From contig CAZUAH010000116.1 in NCBI GenBank assembly GCA_964617665.1, forward strand, positions 1 through 30,466: DNA of 30,466 bases. Direction: 5' to 3'. Shown here in pieces: positions 18,399-26,548 of this stretch (position 1 is its first letter; every line of letters starts with the position of its first letter). Position numbers and translations under genes: made by a program. This stretch comes from JADHUC01 sp964617665. Its GTDB lineage: Bacteria; Planctomycetota; Planctomycetia; Pirellulales; Pirellulaceae. Below the pieces are notes generated by a model, which was not told the origin of the DNA, did not search any database, and was given only the letters and a program-made list of their open reading frames with translations.

Positions 18399-18704
18399 CG
18401 CTCGGTCTCCCATGACGAAAGTCGTACCACCTAATAAATGGCGATGCGGCCCATGAGTGCGACAGCATTTCTTGATGAGTTAGGCAGTGGGCCCGATTCA
18501 GAAAGGAGCCGTCAGAAAAGCACTCGTCCTATCTATCCATTTTAGACGGGTTAGAACGACAGAAGTTACACAATCCGAACAGATTTCTGGAGCTTGCGGG
18601 CGCCGTTATTCCCGCGCCCCCCTTTTTGGCGAATCATCGGCGCTTCGATTCTGGGCAAGAATGCAAGAAATGCTGCTGGCAAGGGCTGCCCAAAACAGGC
18701 AAGT
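18399..18704. other. Intergenic region without a supported gene
   Basis: About 300 bases lie between the small unknown gene and the end of the metallophosphoesterase gene. An open frame at 18487-18729 on the plus strand has biased, low-order composition and no family resemblance. The only structured element is the terminator-like hairpin at 18598-18627. Confidence 0.5.
18598..18627 (+). terminator. Terminator-like hairpin with T-run and no upstream gene
   Basis: GGGCGC (18598-18603) and GCGCCC (18614-18619) form a GC-rich stem around a 10-base loop, followed after a short C-run by TTTTT (18623-18627). It is oriented for plus-strand transcripts, but the nearest plus-strand gene ends almost 450 bases before it. 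It might end an unannotated short RNA or read-through from the oxidoreductase gene. The stem is short and the U-tract modest. Confidence 0.35.
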
Positions 18705-19535
18705 TCAGTTGACCTGGATCACTTGTTGAACGGCCGGCGATCCGTAGACAGCTTTCCCGGTCAACACTTTCACGTTGTCCAGCAGGTTGACCTCGCCGCT
18801 GCCGTGGGTGTGTCCGCACAGCACGAGCAAACTGCACTGCGGATTTGACCGCATCACTCTCAGCATCGCGTCCCCCGCCGCCTTGCAGGAGAAGTGTGGC
18901 ATGAAGTTGTCATCCGACGTGCGTCCTTCGTACCATGCGGCTTCACGAAACGGCGGAACGTGCGTGACGGCGATCACATTGGCGTACTTCCCAACTGCCT
19001 TGCCCAATGCTCGCTCGAAATGTCTGCCCGCCTCATCGCCCAATGCCCCCAGTGCTTCCGCCAAGCTCTCCTTATCCAAACCCCACTCCTCGTCGTCCAG
19101 ACCATTGCCTTTCCACTTGCGAAGCTCCTCGATCAGGACATAGTCATTTAGGATGACAGTCGAATTCTGAAAATCGCCCAAGCGAGCGTCCGCCCAGCCG
19201 TCGTGCCCGACCAGTGCGGTTGTGGCAGTGAGCTCAACCACTTCATCTGCCGTCAGGTACGCCAGATGCCCTGACTCGTCCGCCAATCGAGCGACGGCTT
19301 CCCGCGTTTTGCCAATTGAACCTCTGTAGAAGTCGTGATTGCCTAGCACGAAGAAGATCGGCCGCTTGAGGCTCTGTTCCATTTCGCGCAAATACTCTTC
19401 TACATCCACGCTCTCAGCGATATCGCCACTGATCGCTACGGCGTCCGAGTCTTCGCTCAAGGACTGATAGAATTGATGACGCGTTGCCGTATCAAGGAAG
19501 TTCAGGTGGATATCAGTAGCCCAGGCCAAACGCAT
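18705..19535 (-). CDS. Calcineurin-like metallophosphoesterase
   Basis: The 276-residue protein has the full set of metal-binding motifs of the calcineurin-like phosphoesterase superfamily in the right order. These are DIH (D8, H10), GDIAES (D38), GNHDFY (N66, H67), a later VTHVPP and a final CGHTHGSG. It has no signal or membrane segment, so it is likely cytoplasmic. The substrate (phosphoprotein, nucleotide or phospholipid) cannot be told from sequence. AAAGGA just before the ATG at 19535 supports the start. The small membrane-protein gene ends 61 bp upstream on the same strand and may share a transcript. Confidence 0.92.
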   Translation of the reverse strand: MRLAWATDIHLNFLDTATRHQFYQSLSEDSDAVAISGDIAESVDVEEYLREMEQSLKRPIFFVLGNHDFYRGSIGKTREAVARLADESGHLAYLTADEVVELTATTALVGHDGWADARLGDFQNSTVILNDYVLIEELRKWKGNGLDDEEWGLDKESLAEALGALGDEAGRHFERALGKAVGKYANVIAVTHVPPFREAAWYEGRTSDDNFMPHFSCKAAGDAMLRVMRSNPQCSLLVLCGHTHGSGEVNLLDNVKVLTGKAVYGSPAVQQVIQVN

Positions 19536-19596
19536 CGTCTTCCTTTCGGAGTATGGCGACGGGTCGCCGCCTTTTTCTTATGACGATCTTGATATC

Positions 19597-19887
19597 TCAG
19601 TAAGCAAACAGCCACCAAATCAGAAAGGCTGCGAGCAGCACGCCCGCAAGAACGAACACGCGATTGCGCCGGTTTCTGAGAAACTCCTCTGCAATGGCTT
19701 CATCCATGTAGTAGGTGCCTTTGCCCGCTTGAACGAAGACACCGTTGGCTATCATCCGACCGAAGAGCCACGAATCGCGACAGCCGATTTCCTCCAGCGT
19801 CTTAGCATTGTCAGGACTGGTCGCTCCCGCATCTCGGAATCTTCGCACGTATCCGTTTTGCGCGAGCAGTATTGCGGCTCCGCTCAT
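19597..19887 (-). CDS. Small tail-anchored membrane protein
   Basis: The 96-residue protein has a soluble part of about 70 residues and one membrane segment at the very end (76-95, VFVLAGVLLAAFLIWWLFAY), preceded by Arg-rich RNRRNR. This topology puts the N-terminal part in the cytoplasm. That part (TLEEIGCRDSWLFGRMIANGVFV followed by GKGTYYMDE) resembles a small winged-helix-like unit, but this is a guess. No clear ribosome site is seen. It is upstream of the metallophosphoesterase gene and may work with it. I do not recognise a named family. Confidence 0.7.
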   Translation of the reverse strand: MSGAAILLAQNGYVRRFRDAGATSPDNAKTLEEIGCRDSWLFGRMIANGVFVQAGKGTYYMDEAIAEEFLRNRRNRVFVLAGVLLAAFLIWWLFAY

Positions 19888-19934
19888 TGGCTTGGATCCA
19901 TACTCAAATCGAAAGATAGTCTATTTGTCCGACA

Positions 19935-19951
19935 TTGACTTGCCAAGTCAA
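19935..19951. promoter_or_regulatory. Short palindrome upstream of the small membrane-protein gene
   Basis: TTGACTT GCC AAGTCAA forms a perfect 7-bp inverted repeat with a 3-base centre, about 48 bases upstream of the minus-strand start at 19887. It could be an operator or the stem of a small hairpin. It lies beside the longer repeat at 19960-20050. Confidence 0.3.
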
Positions 19952-19959
19952 GATGTTCA

Positions 19960-20050
19960 GCCGTTAGCTTTCAGCTATCAGCGTTCAGCCATTTTGGTCG
20001 ACTGTGTGCGAATTCTCCTGGCTGAGAGCTGATCGCTGACGGCTGATGGC
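19960..20050. repeat. Interspersed inverted repeat (AGCTGATCGCTGA type)
   Basis: Two 31-base arms at 19960-19990 and 20020-20050 are imperfect inverted copies (about 24 of 31 positions), separated by 29 bases. They contain TCAGCTATCAGCGTTCAGCC and its counterpart GGCTGAGAGCTGATCGCTGA. Tandem AGCTGA/TCAGC-rich elements of this form are, from memory, scattered between genes in cyanobacteria and planctomycetes. This copy ends 2 bases from the stop codon of the amidohydrolase gene, so it would sit at the 3' end of that transcript. Confidence 0.6.
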
Positions 20051-20052
20051 TT

Positions 20053-20973
20053 TCATCCAAACCCAAACAAACTCACTGCCGTTCCGCCCAGGATCTTCGC
20101 TTGTTCCTTGGCAGAAAGATGATCTATGAAGGAACGGGTGCGTTCGAACGCGGCTCGATACGATTGTCCGGTGGCTTTGGCGCCGAATCCTCCTCCGTAG
20201 ATCATGCGATCGGCGCCGTAGGCTTCGATCAACTGGCGAATGACCGGCCGGATGTCACGGTGTGGATAGCTCCGGCGGTCCGGAAACGCCGACAGCTTCA
20301 TTACCGTGTTCGAATATCGCGACCAACGGACCACGACCGCGTGTTCGTCTGGCGTTCCTTGAAACGGCCGCCCGAGATGGTCGATGATCACGCGTGTATC
20401 GCGGAATTCGCGAATCAGCGGTTCGAAACCGGGGGCGTACCGAGGTTCAAAGTGCAACTGCACTGCCAAACCGCAATCCGTCGCCATCTGCCACAACCGT
20501 CGCAGTTCCGGTTTGCCGAAGGGCGGCAACCGATTTGGCGCATACGCATGTACGCGAACCGCCGCCACGTCCAACCGCTTCGCCAAATCAGGCATTTGCT
20601 CCAGCGAGCCGTCGCGGTCAGCGAACAGCAGAATCGTCCCCTTTAGCCGACCGTTGCCGACGTCCAAACAATACTCAAGATACCGATGATCGTCCTGGTA
20701 CGGTTCGGGATGTACCACCACCGCGAAATCGACGCCGGCATCGTCCATGCACTTGATCAAGTGCTCCGGAGTCGCCGCTTCGTTTGGCTCATAGGGTGCT
20801 CGCGCATGATACGGAAATCGCGAATCGCGTCTTCCTGCAAAGCAATGCAGATGCGTGTCCACACGCGGCGTTCGCCGCACGCCATCACTGCCGCTAGCAA
20901 CTGCTGTACCCGCAACGAGCCCCGCGGAGGTCGCCAGTTTCAGGAATTGGCGTCTGTCTTGATTCCTCTTCAT
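20053..20973 (-). CDS. Tat-exported amidohydrolase-2 family protein
   Basis: The 306-residue protein has a twin-arginine signal (DRRQFLKLATSAGLVAGTA) and then a TIM-barrel metal hydrolase domain of the amidohydrolase-2 type. It shows RVDTHLHCF (H41, H43), VVVHPEP, AVQLHFEP, IDHLGRP and a closing ILGGTAVSLFGFG block. Length is normal. The usual barrel-strand-8 motif is GSDFP; here the place reads YGGGFG (259-264), so the conserved Asp is missing. The protein may be inactive, use another residue or bind substrate only. It starts 15 bp after the DUF1559 gene on the same strand, so co-translation is likely. Members hydrolyse lactones, amides or decarboxylate acids; the substrate is unknown. Confidence 0.9.
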   Translation of the reverse strand: MKRNQDRRQFLKLATSAGLVAGTAVASGSDGVRRTPRVDTHLHCFAGRRDSRFPYHARAPYEPNEAATPEHLIKCMDDAGVDFAVVVHPEPYQDDHRYLEYCLDVGNGRLKGTILLFADRDGSLEQMPDLAKRLDVAAVRVHAYAPNRLPPFGKPELRRLWQMATDCGLAVQLHFEPRYAPGFEPLIREFRDTRVIIDHLGRPFQGTPDEHAVVVRWSRYSNTVMKLSAFPDRRSYPHRDIRPVIRQLIEAYGADRMIYGGGFGAKATGQSYRAAFERTRSFIDHLSAKEQAKILGGTAVSLFGFG

Positions 20974-20988
20974 GGCTGCCTCCAGTGG

Positions 20989-22137
20989 TCACTCTGTATC
21001 TGCCGGTGGAGCGTCGTCGCGGATCGCCATTTGCAGCAGGACTGCCAATTCCGTGCCGTAGGCAACGAAGAGCACCGAACCGTCCGCCATTCCGACTAAC
21101 AGTCCGCCCGGGTGAGGCGACTGTAGCGGGTTGTTGATGCCGTGGTTTTCGTTGCATCCGGGCAAAGGAGTTGCTCCCATCACGCGTTTGTAGTTCGGTG
21201 GATAGCGGACCGTGGTAATGTTCCAGCAGTCCGCGCCCCAGACCGACGGCGGTCCGCCGGGCGTCGGCACGGGCGGCACAGGATCAAATCGAGTTGTGCC
21301 GGACAGGAAACCGCCACCGGCGCCCGTGCCGCCCACGGTCCATCCGGGATCACCGTGGTATTTCGCATGCGAGCGAGGATTGCGGTCCCGCAACCAATCC
21401 GACTGTTCGGCCACGATCATGGTGTTCGCCGTTCCGTCCAAACACATGTCGAACCGCACGTGCTCGCACGGAGGCAGCAGCCCACTGTTGGTGACGATGC
21501 CATCCGCAGCAACGCCCGTACCCTTGAATCGATTGTAGTAGATGTCTTTCGTTGACGGTGCCGCCAGCCCAGTAGCAGCGGTGACAATGAACTCGTAGTC
21601 GTGCGACTTGGGATCGATGTCACAACCGCCAGCGATGCCAACGTAAGTGGGCAGAAGAATCGGCCCGTTCGGTGTCTCCATCACGGGGAGATCGCTCGAT
21701 GGACACCGCATGTAGTCCTGCACGAGTCGGTTCAGCGGGAGCCCCGCCGCGATCATGTCGTCTGCACAATACCGGTGCTTCTTCGGGCCACCGGGCTTCT
21801 GCGTTTCAGAGAACTTGATGAAATAGCGATCCCGTATTTCCAGGAACGGCTGCGTGCCATGCCACCACGATGGCCCCAACGCGCCGTTGACTGGTGGATC
21901 GCCTTCTGGGGCTAATCCCGAGTGCATCGCCCCCATTGGGAACATCTTGTACGTGTCGTGGTAGCTCTGCAGGCCAAGGATCGTATTCTTCAAGTTGTTG
22001 CTGCACTGTGTTCTGCGAGTCCGTTCGCGTGCGGATTGGATCGCAGGTACTATCAACGCAAGCAAAGCCGCGATAATCGTGACGACGACCAGCAGTTCCC
22101 GTAATGTGAAAGTAGGCGGCGGCGTCTTTGTACTCAT
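20989..22137 (-). CDS. DUF1559 pseudopilin-like protein with H-X9-DG motif
   Basis: The 382-residue protein begins with a type IV prepilin/pseudopilin-like N-terminus (FTLRELLVVVTIIAALLALI, Glu at position 14), which anchors it in the membrane. A DUF1559 domain follows, with the CSNNLKNTILGLQSYHDTYK block and cysteine-bearing CPSSD. The C-terminus has the H-X9-DG motif (HPGGLLVGMADG). These proteins are very abundant in planctomycetes and are processed like pseudopilins; their exact role is not established. The normal Gly before the Phe of the cleavage motif is replaced by Thr (PTFTLRE), which could affect processing. A TATGAT-like -10 box lies about 75 bases upstream without a good -35. It precedes the amidohydrolase gene by 15 bp. 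Confidence 0.93.
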   Translation of the reverse strand: MSTKTPPPTFTLRELLVVVTIIAALLALIVPAIQSARERTRRTQCSNNLKNTILGLQSYHDTYKMFPMGAMHSGLAPEGDPPVNGALGPSWWHGTQPFLEIRDRYFIKFSETQKPGGPKKHRYCADDMIAAGLPLNRLVQDYMRCPSSDLPVMETPNGPILLPTYVGIAGGCDIDPKSHDYEFIVTAATGLAAPSTKDIYYNRFKGTGVAADGIVTNSGLLPPCEHVRFDMCLDGTANTMIVAEQSDWLRDRNPRSHAKYHGDPGWTVGGTGAGGGFLSGTTRFDPVPPVPTPGGPPSVWGADCWNITTVRYPPNYKRVMGATPLPGCNENHGINNPLQSPHPGGLLVGMADGSVLFVAYGTELAVLLQMAIRDDAPPADTE

Positions 22138-22251
22138 GGTTCGCTCTAAGCTTTCAACAACGCTACCGGTATTGGTTGATGATCGGTGCTCTCCGCTACA
22201 CTATCATACCGCAAAACGTCTTCTGAGTGTGCGGATTCAGGAGGTGGCCCA

Positions 22252-22374
22252 ATGACAACAGCTTCGCGTCTTCTCGGTTGCGATCGGAATTTGACTTTCC
22301 GCATCCGGTCGGGTGTCTGCGGCTGGCTTATCGAGATGGTTCCGCTCCCAGACAAACCAGGCCGCGACCGGTAA
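22252..22374 (+). CDS. Possible 40-codon ORF with a perfect Shine-Dalgarno site
   Basis: AGGAGG (22239-22244) lies 7 bases before ATG 22252, the best ribosome site in this window. The frame encodes about 40 residues (start MTTASRLLGCDRNLTFRIRS) and ends at TAA 22372-22374, overlapping the 3' end of the PQQ gene on the opposite strand. It is Arg-rich, has no known family and could well be chance. Confidence 0.2.
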   Translation: MTTASRLLGCDRNLTFRIRSGVCGWLIEMVPLPDKPGRDR

Positions 22375-24832
22375 CGCCCACGTAGATCCTGCCGCCGTGC
22401 AAGACCAAAGGCGTGTTGATCTCCTCGTCGTTAAGAAGACCAAGTTGTTGGACGGCAAGGTCAGTCGGGTTGTGGAACTGTACGCGCGACAGTCCGTCTG
22501 TCCCAACCAATACGATGTCGTCCTGCGCGACGAGCGGATTCAGTCGGGCGACGGCTCCGGCGGTACGACTCAGAACCGATCCATCGTCCGTTCGGCCGAC
22601 GACAAGACATCCGCTCGCATCAACGCAAACGTATTCGTCCGGGTCGACGTACACGCTGCGAATACCATTACTCGCCGTCTTCCATATTTGATGTCCGTCG
22701 ACCAATGAGCGCGATTCCAGACCCGCTTCAGTGCCAATCATTATGCAGTCACCACGAACGACCGGAGCGGTAGTGGGTGCCCTGTCGAGGGGGACCTGCC
22801 ACAGCAATCGACCACTGGGGCGATCGAGCGCGACGAGCGAAGGTGGTGTATCGACGGCAGCGACAAGAATGTTCGATACCACGTGAACGCATCGCGAGAC
22901 AACGCCTAACTCAGTTTTCCACAGTGTCTCGTTCTTCGCGTTCAAATGACGGAGTACGCCTGGACCGTCCTGCACAAAAATCCCAGTGTGATCGGTGGTC
23001 AACGCGCCAGACGCTGATGGCTCGATCGGTCGTCTCCACAAAACCTCGCCGGTGGACATTTCGATACAGTGCAGGTTCCGGTTTGAACTGCCGACCTGTC
23101 CATCGACAACGAACGCATACTCACCTGCAATCGCTGCAGACTGCGTGATGGCGTTTGGTGTAATGAGCAACCATCGCAAGTGCGGGCCCTCTTGGGCTCG
23201 CCCTGCCAGATCGAGACACGCTAAACCGCGGCAGCGACCTTTTGTGACGGGAGCCAAGACAGCGTTCGCAGCCGCAGCGACCGGCGCGGTGACCTCGACG
23301 ACGGATTCGCCGCCAGGTTTGAGGCCTCGATACTCCCAGAGAACTTTGACCGATTGTGGCAATGGCGATCCGTCGCGGCAACCAGACGCGCCCGGTCCGC
23401 CCAAATGGCCCGGCCAGACGGCGACGTCCACGTCCGGCGCGGGTTTACCGACACACAGAAGCCCGTCCCGCTCCGTTCCCACGTAGACGCGTCCTCGCGC
23501 GACGACGGGCGAACTGAGGTAGAGTCCGGGCTGACCCAAACGTGCTTCCCAGACAGGTTCCAACCAGCGGCGATCGAGAGCATAAAGCGTTCCGGCTCGG
23601 TTTACCACGTATGCAAACCGATCGGTTACGGCGGGCGAAGCCAACAAGGGCGAATGACTATCCCAACTGCGCACCAATTCGCCTTCGCGGTCCAAAACGT
23701 ACAGACAACCATCGCAGCAGCCGAAGAAGAGCTGCTCAACGTCCACCGCAACGGCTCCAAGGACAGCCGCCGGCGTATCGAACGACCATTCCACCTTGAA
23801 CATATCGAGGTTGATGCAACAGACGCTGCCCGCTGAATCGTCTGAAGGATTGACGTAGTCGGCATCTCCCATGCCCACATAAAGCCTTCCTTGGTCGATC
23901 GTCGGCGGGCCGAACACGGGACAGGGCATATCGAGCCTCGTCAGCTCGTTCCCCGACTCCGCATCCAGCACACACAAGGCGTTCCCACCGACGCCGAGTC
24001 CTACGTACACCCTTCCGTCATGAACCGCCAACGAAGTCTCCGCATCGGGAAAACGGTCACCCGGGGCGTGCCAAATGGCTCGTGATTCGTCGGGAGTATC
24101 CGGATCGAGCCGCAGGCAGTAGATCCCGTCATCTCCTGCCCCGACGTACACACGATCTTGATAGATGAAGGGTGTGCATTCGACGTGGCTGTTCGTCTGA
24201 AAGGTCCAGAGCACTTCGCCTTCGCTGCCCGGCCCGGCGTCCAAACACACAACGCGAGCCAGCCGCGTATGATGCAATCCCTCCCCGCATACCAAGTAAT
24301 CTCCTGCTACGACGGGCGACGAAAATGTGGCGCGATAGCCCGACGGTGCGCCGGTCCAGGCCAAATCCCCTGTATCGGCGTCCCAACAGTAAATCCGTCC
24401 GGCATCGTTTCGCGATCCGACGCAGAAGACACGATTCCCCACCACTGCGGACGAAGCATAGAATGCCTCGGCAGGTCGCCCACCCGACCATACGACGCCT
24501 CCGCGCGACGGTCCTTTGTCGCCGTCGACCCAACCACGGCGCACAAGGCTACCGCGATGCACGGGCCAGTCGGGGCCCGGTTGCTGAGCAGTTGCGACAG
24601 AGCGTGCAAGTCGTGCGGAGACCCAGCCAAATGTCTGGACGGCTCCCAAAATCAGCCCCACGACAATCAGCAATTGCAGCTTCTGACGCCACGCAAAACG
24701 CAGCACGCTACGGGCGACATCGGGCCTGCGCAAGGAGGCGATTGCCGTCAGGATGGCCAGCAGAACCAGCGGTAAGATCACCGCCAGGGAGGTCAGTGTC
24801 GGTAGAATCGGCACGACTGCAAACACGTACAT
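22328..24832 (-). CDS. Membrane-anchored PQQ-type beta-propeller protein
   Basis: The 834-residue protein has two N-terminal membrane segments (about 10-33 and 47-68) and then a long beta-propeller made of PQQ/BamB-like blades. At least nine blades carry the alternating Y/L-x-x-D...W/L pattern, such as GRIYCWDADTGDLAWTG, ALCVLDAESGNEL, TLYALDRRWLEPVW, NLHCIEMSTGEVLW and SLVALDRPSGRLLW. The number suggests two propellers in one chain. No quinoprotein dehydrogenase catalytic set is evident, so a scaffold or binding role is more likely than alcohol oxidation. ATG 24832 is preferred to TTG 24847 because AGGA lies just before it. The next gene on this strand (DUF1559) starts 190 bp downstream, and a divergent DUF1559 gene starts 144 bp upstream. 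Confidence 0.92.
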   Translation of the reverse strand: MYVFAVVPILPTLTSLAVILPLVLLAILTAIASLRRPDVARSVLRFAWRQKLQLLIVVGLILGAVQTFGWVSARLARSVATAQQPGPDWPVHRGSLVRRGWVDGDKGPSRGGVVWSGGRPAEAFYASSAVVGNRVFCVGSRNDAGRIYCWDADTGDLAWTGAPSGYRATFSSPVVAGDYLVCGEGLHHTRLARVVCLDAGPGSEGEVLWTFQTNSHVECTPFIYQDRVYVGAGDDGIYCLRLDPDTPDESRAIWHAPGDRFPDAETSLAVHDGRVYVGLGVGGNALCVLDAESGNELTRLDMPCPVFGPPTIDQGRLYVGMGDADYVNPSDDSAGSVCCINLDMFKVEWSFDTPAAVLGAVAVDVEQLFFGCCDGCLYVLDREGELVRSWDSHSPLLASPAVTDRFAYVVNRAGTLYALDRRWLEPVWEARLGQPGLYLSSPVVARGRVYVGTERDGLLCVGKPAPDVDVAVWPGHLGGPGASGCRDGSPLPQSVKVLWEYRGLKPGGESVVEVTAPVAAAANAVLAPVTKGRCRGLACLDLAGRAQEGPHLRWLLITPNAITQSAAIAGEYAFVVDGQVGSSNRNLHCIEMSTGEVLWRRPIEPSASGALTTDHTGIFVQDGPGVLRHLNAKNETLWKTELGVVSRCVHVVSNILVAAVDTPPSLVALDRPSGRLLWQVPLDRAPTTAPVVRGDCIMIGTEAGLESRSLVDGHQIWKTASNGIRSVYVDPDEYVCVDASGCLVVGRTDDGSVLSRTAGAVARLNPLVAQDDIVLVGTDGLSRVQFHNPTDLAVQQLGLLNDEEINTPLVLHGGRIYVGVTGRGLVCLGAEPSR

Positions 24833-24894
24833 GGCTTCCTGTGGCAAGCTCCGTGAGAGAATGGTCCGAATGCGGACAGCGGACCGAGTACTAT

Positions 24895-24924
24895 TTGACA
24901 GTCTAGTTCCCCCCGTTTTATTAT
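24895..24924 (+). promoter_or_regulatory. Sigma70-type promoter of the DUF1559/lipoprotein pair
   Basis: A perfect TTGACA (24895-24900) and TATTAT (24919-24924) are separated by 18 bases, about 50 bases before the ATG at 24977. An alternative -10, TTATTA, gives 17-base spacing. This is the strongest promoter match in the window. The upstream in-frame ATG at 24923 falls inside the -10 box, so it cannot be the start of this transcript. Confidence 0.6.
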
Positions 24925-24976
24925 GAAAGAGCGTTGGTATTGCTTGTCAATTCCACCTTTTCAAGACGGTGCTATC

Positions 24977-25954
24977 ATGAATCGGCGTAGAGCTTTCACG
25001 CTTATCGAATTGCTTGTCGTAATCGCGATTGTGGCGATGCTGGCGGCTCTGATCGGCCCGGCGATTCAGGCGGCACGCGAATCGGCTCGTAAGACAGGAT
25101 GCCGCAGCAATCTGAAGCAGCTTGCTACAGCGTTGCACACGTACCACGACACACACGGCAGTCTTCCGTCTGGGTACATCTACGACGAAGCCCCTCCCCC
25201 TACCAACCAAGTCAACACGGCGGGAATACTTCCATCCCAAACGCGACGGTTTGACGCACCGCCGCCGGTACTTGTACTTCAGCCCAACGGTCCCGGATGG
25301 GGCTGGGCGGCGTTGCTGCTGCCGTTTGTCGAACAGCAAGCGTTAAGCGACCAAATCGAATTTGAATTGCCGGTCGAGGCAACGGACAACGCGGATATCC
25401 CCAAAGTCCCGCTGTCGTACTTAAATTGCCCCAGCGACATAGGCACGGGCGAGTTTACGATCCTGGACGAATTGGACGGCCCCTTGGCAAAGGCCGTGAC
25501 CAACAGCTATGCCGCGTGCTTTGGGTCTTTCGGCTTGATGAACACCGACCCCGATCATGGAAACGGGCTCTTCCAGAGAAACAGCCGCATCCGGAACGGG
25601 GACATCCTCGACGGCTTGACCCATACGATCGCAATCGGAGAACGTTCTGCGCTGTTCGCCAAATCGCCCTGGGCCGGTGTCATGACGGGTGGCACGGTTC
25701 GCACGACTCCGGGCGCGCCCGTTTACACGGCCATTGTCGAGTTGGCTCCCGCGATGGTCTTGGCACGAGTTGGAAATCGCTCGCTGAACAGCCCCTACAG
25801 CGAACCCTACGATTTCTTCTCGCCGCACGGAGGCCTTGTGTTCTTCGTGTTCGCGGATGGATCGGTACGAGGATTGACGGATAGCACGGACCGGGAAGTC
25901 TTGCACGCGTTGGCAACCCGCGCCAAACGCGAAGTGGTTGACAGTTCCTTTTGA
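24977..25954 (+). CDS. DUF1559 pseudopilin-like protein with H-X9-DG motif
   Basis: The 325-residue protein has the standard pseudopilin start (RRRAFTLIELLVVIAIVAML, with Ala where Gly is usual before Phe), then RESARKTGCRSNLKQLATALHTYHDTHGSLPSG, which is the classic start of the DUF1559 domain. It has CPSDIG in the middle and a C-terminal HGGLVFFVFADG that fits the H-X9-DG motif. An upstream extension of 18 codons in the same frame is rejected because it lies in the promoter and would put a hydrophilic stretch before the processing site. The lipoprotein gene follows 15 bases after its stop. The other DUF1559 protein in the window is divergent and only loosely similar. Confidence 0.94.
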   Translation: MNRRRAFTLIELLVVIAIVAMLAALIGPAIQAARESARKTGCRSNLKQLATALHTYHDTHGSLPSGYIYDEAPPPTNQVNTAGILPSQTRRFDAPPPVLVLQPNGPGWGWAALLLPFVEQQALSDQIEFELPVEATDNADIPKVPLSYLNCPSDIGTGEFTILDELDGPLAKAVTNSYAACFGSFGLMNTDPDHGNGLFQRNSRIRNGDILDGLTHTIAIGERSALFAKSPWAGVMTGGTVRTTPGAPVYTAIVELAPAMVLARVGNRSLNSPYSEPYDFFSPHGGLVFFVFADGSVRGLTDSTDREVLHALATRAKREVVDSSF

Positions 25955-25969
25955 AAGGATCGCGATCGG

Positions 25970-26518
25970 TTGTCTACGATTCATCGAGCATTCTGGTTGA
26001 TTCTGATTCTGGCGTTCCCGCTGGGCTGCGACTCCACACCTAGCGCACCGGCTCTGCGCGCATCGCCCGTCTACCAGAACGACAGCGAGGGGTTTCGCTT
26101 TCTAGTACCCGACGGCTGGATCCAGACAGCCAGCACGATCTTGCCGGAAGGAGAACTCGCGGGCGAGAGTTTCCTGGTTCGCTACAGGATGCGAACGCCC
26201 GAGCAAGGGGCAACCTTGCAGATCGAATGTCTTCAAGACTCCGATACACTGGATCTGAGCGAACACCACGCTGGGCCGTCCTACCGCGTAAAACGCTGGC
26301 AGACAGCCGAACCGATCGAAGAGATCGAAATCAACGGAGCCAAGGCACAGCGGATTGTGTACACCGCACCAATCGAAGGTCGCCCCATGACCAAGGAAGT
26401 GGTCTGCTTCCGTCGCAACAACCGCGTCTATTCCTTCGTCGGCCTATTCTGGTCCAACGACGACAAAGCCCGCGAACAAATCCGACGAGCCCTCCGCAGC
26501 ACGATCTGGGAAGACTGA
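25970..26518 (+). CDS. Small exported lipoprotein of unknown function
   Basis: The 182-residue protein starts from TTG, with AAAGGA upstream and a hydrophobic signal (FWLILILAFPLGC) ending in a lipobox-like PLGC; the lipid-bearing Cys would be C20. The Pro three before the Cys is unusual, so lipid attachment is likely but not certain. The mature part begins with Ser/Pro-rich residues and then has YQNDSEGFRFLVPDGW, a pattern common in planctomycete exported proteins of unknown role. It is 15 bases after the DUF1559 gene, which suggests one transcript and a shared envelope function. The BNR remnant begins about 40 bases after its stop. Confidence 0.85.
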   Translation: MSTIHRAFWLILILAFPLGCDSTPSAPALRASPVYQNDSEGFRFLVPDGWIQTASTILPEGELAGESFLVRYRMRTPEQGATLQIECLQDSDTLDLSEHHAGPSYRVKRWQTAEPIEEIEINGAKAQRIVYTAPIEGRPMTKEVVCFRRNNRVYSFVGLFWSNDDKAREQIRRALRSTIWED

Positions 26519-26548
26519 GCCGATCGGGATCGTCGAGCAACCACCTAG

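Noticed and set aside
18487..18729. Plus-strand 80-codon frame in the intergenic region
   Set aside because: It runs through the terminator-like hairpin and into the metallophosphoesterase gene, with no recognisable pattern.
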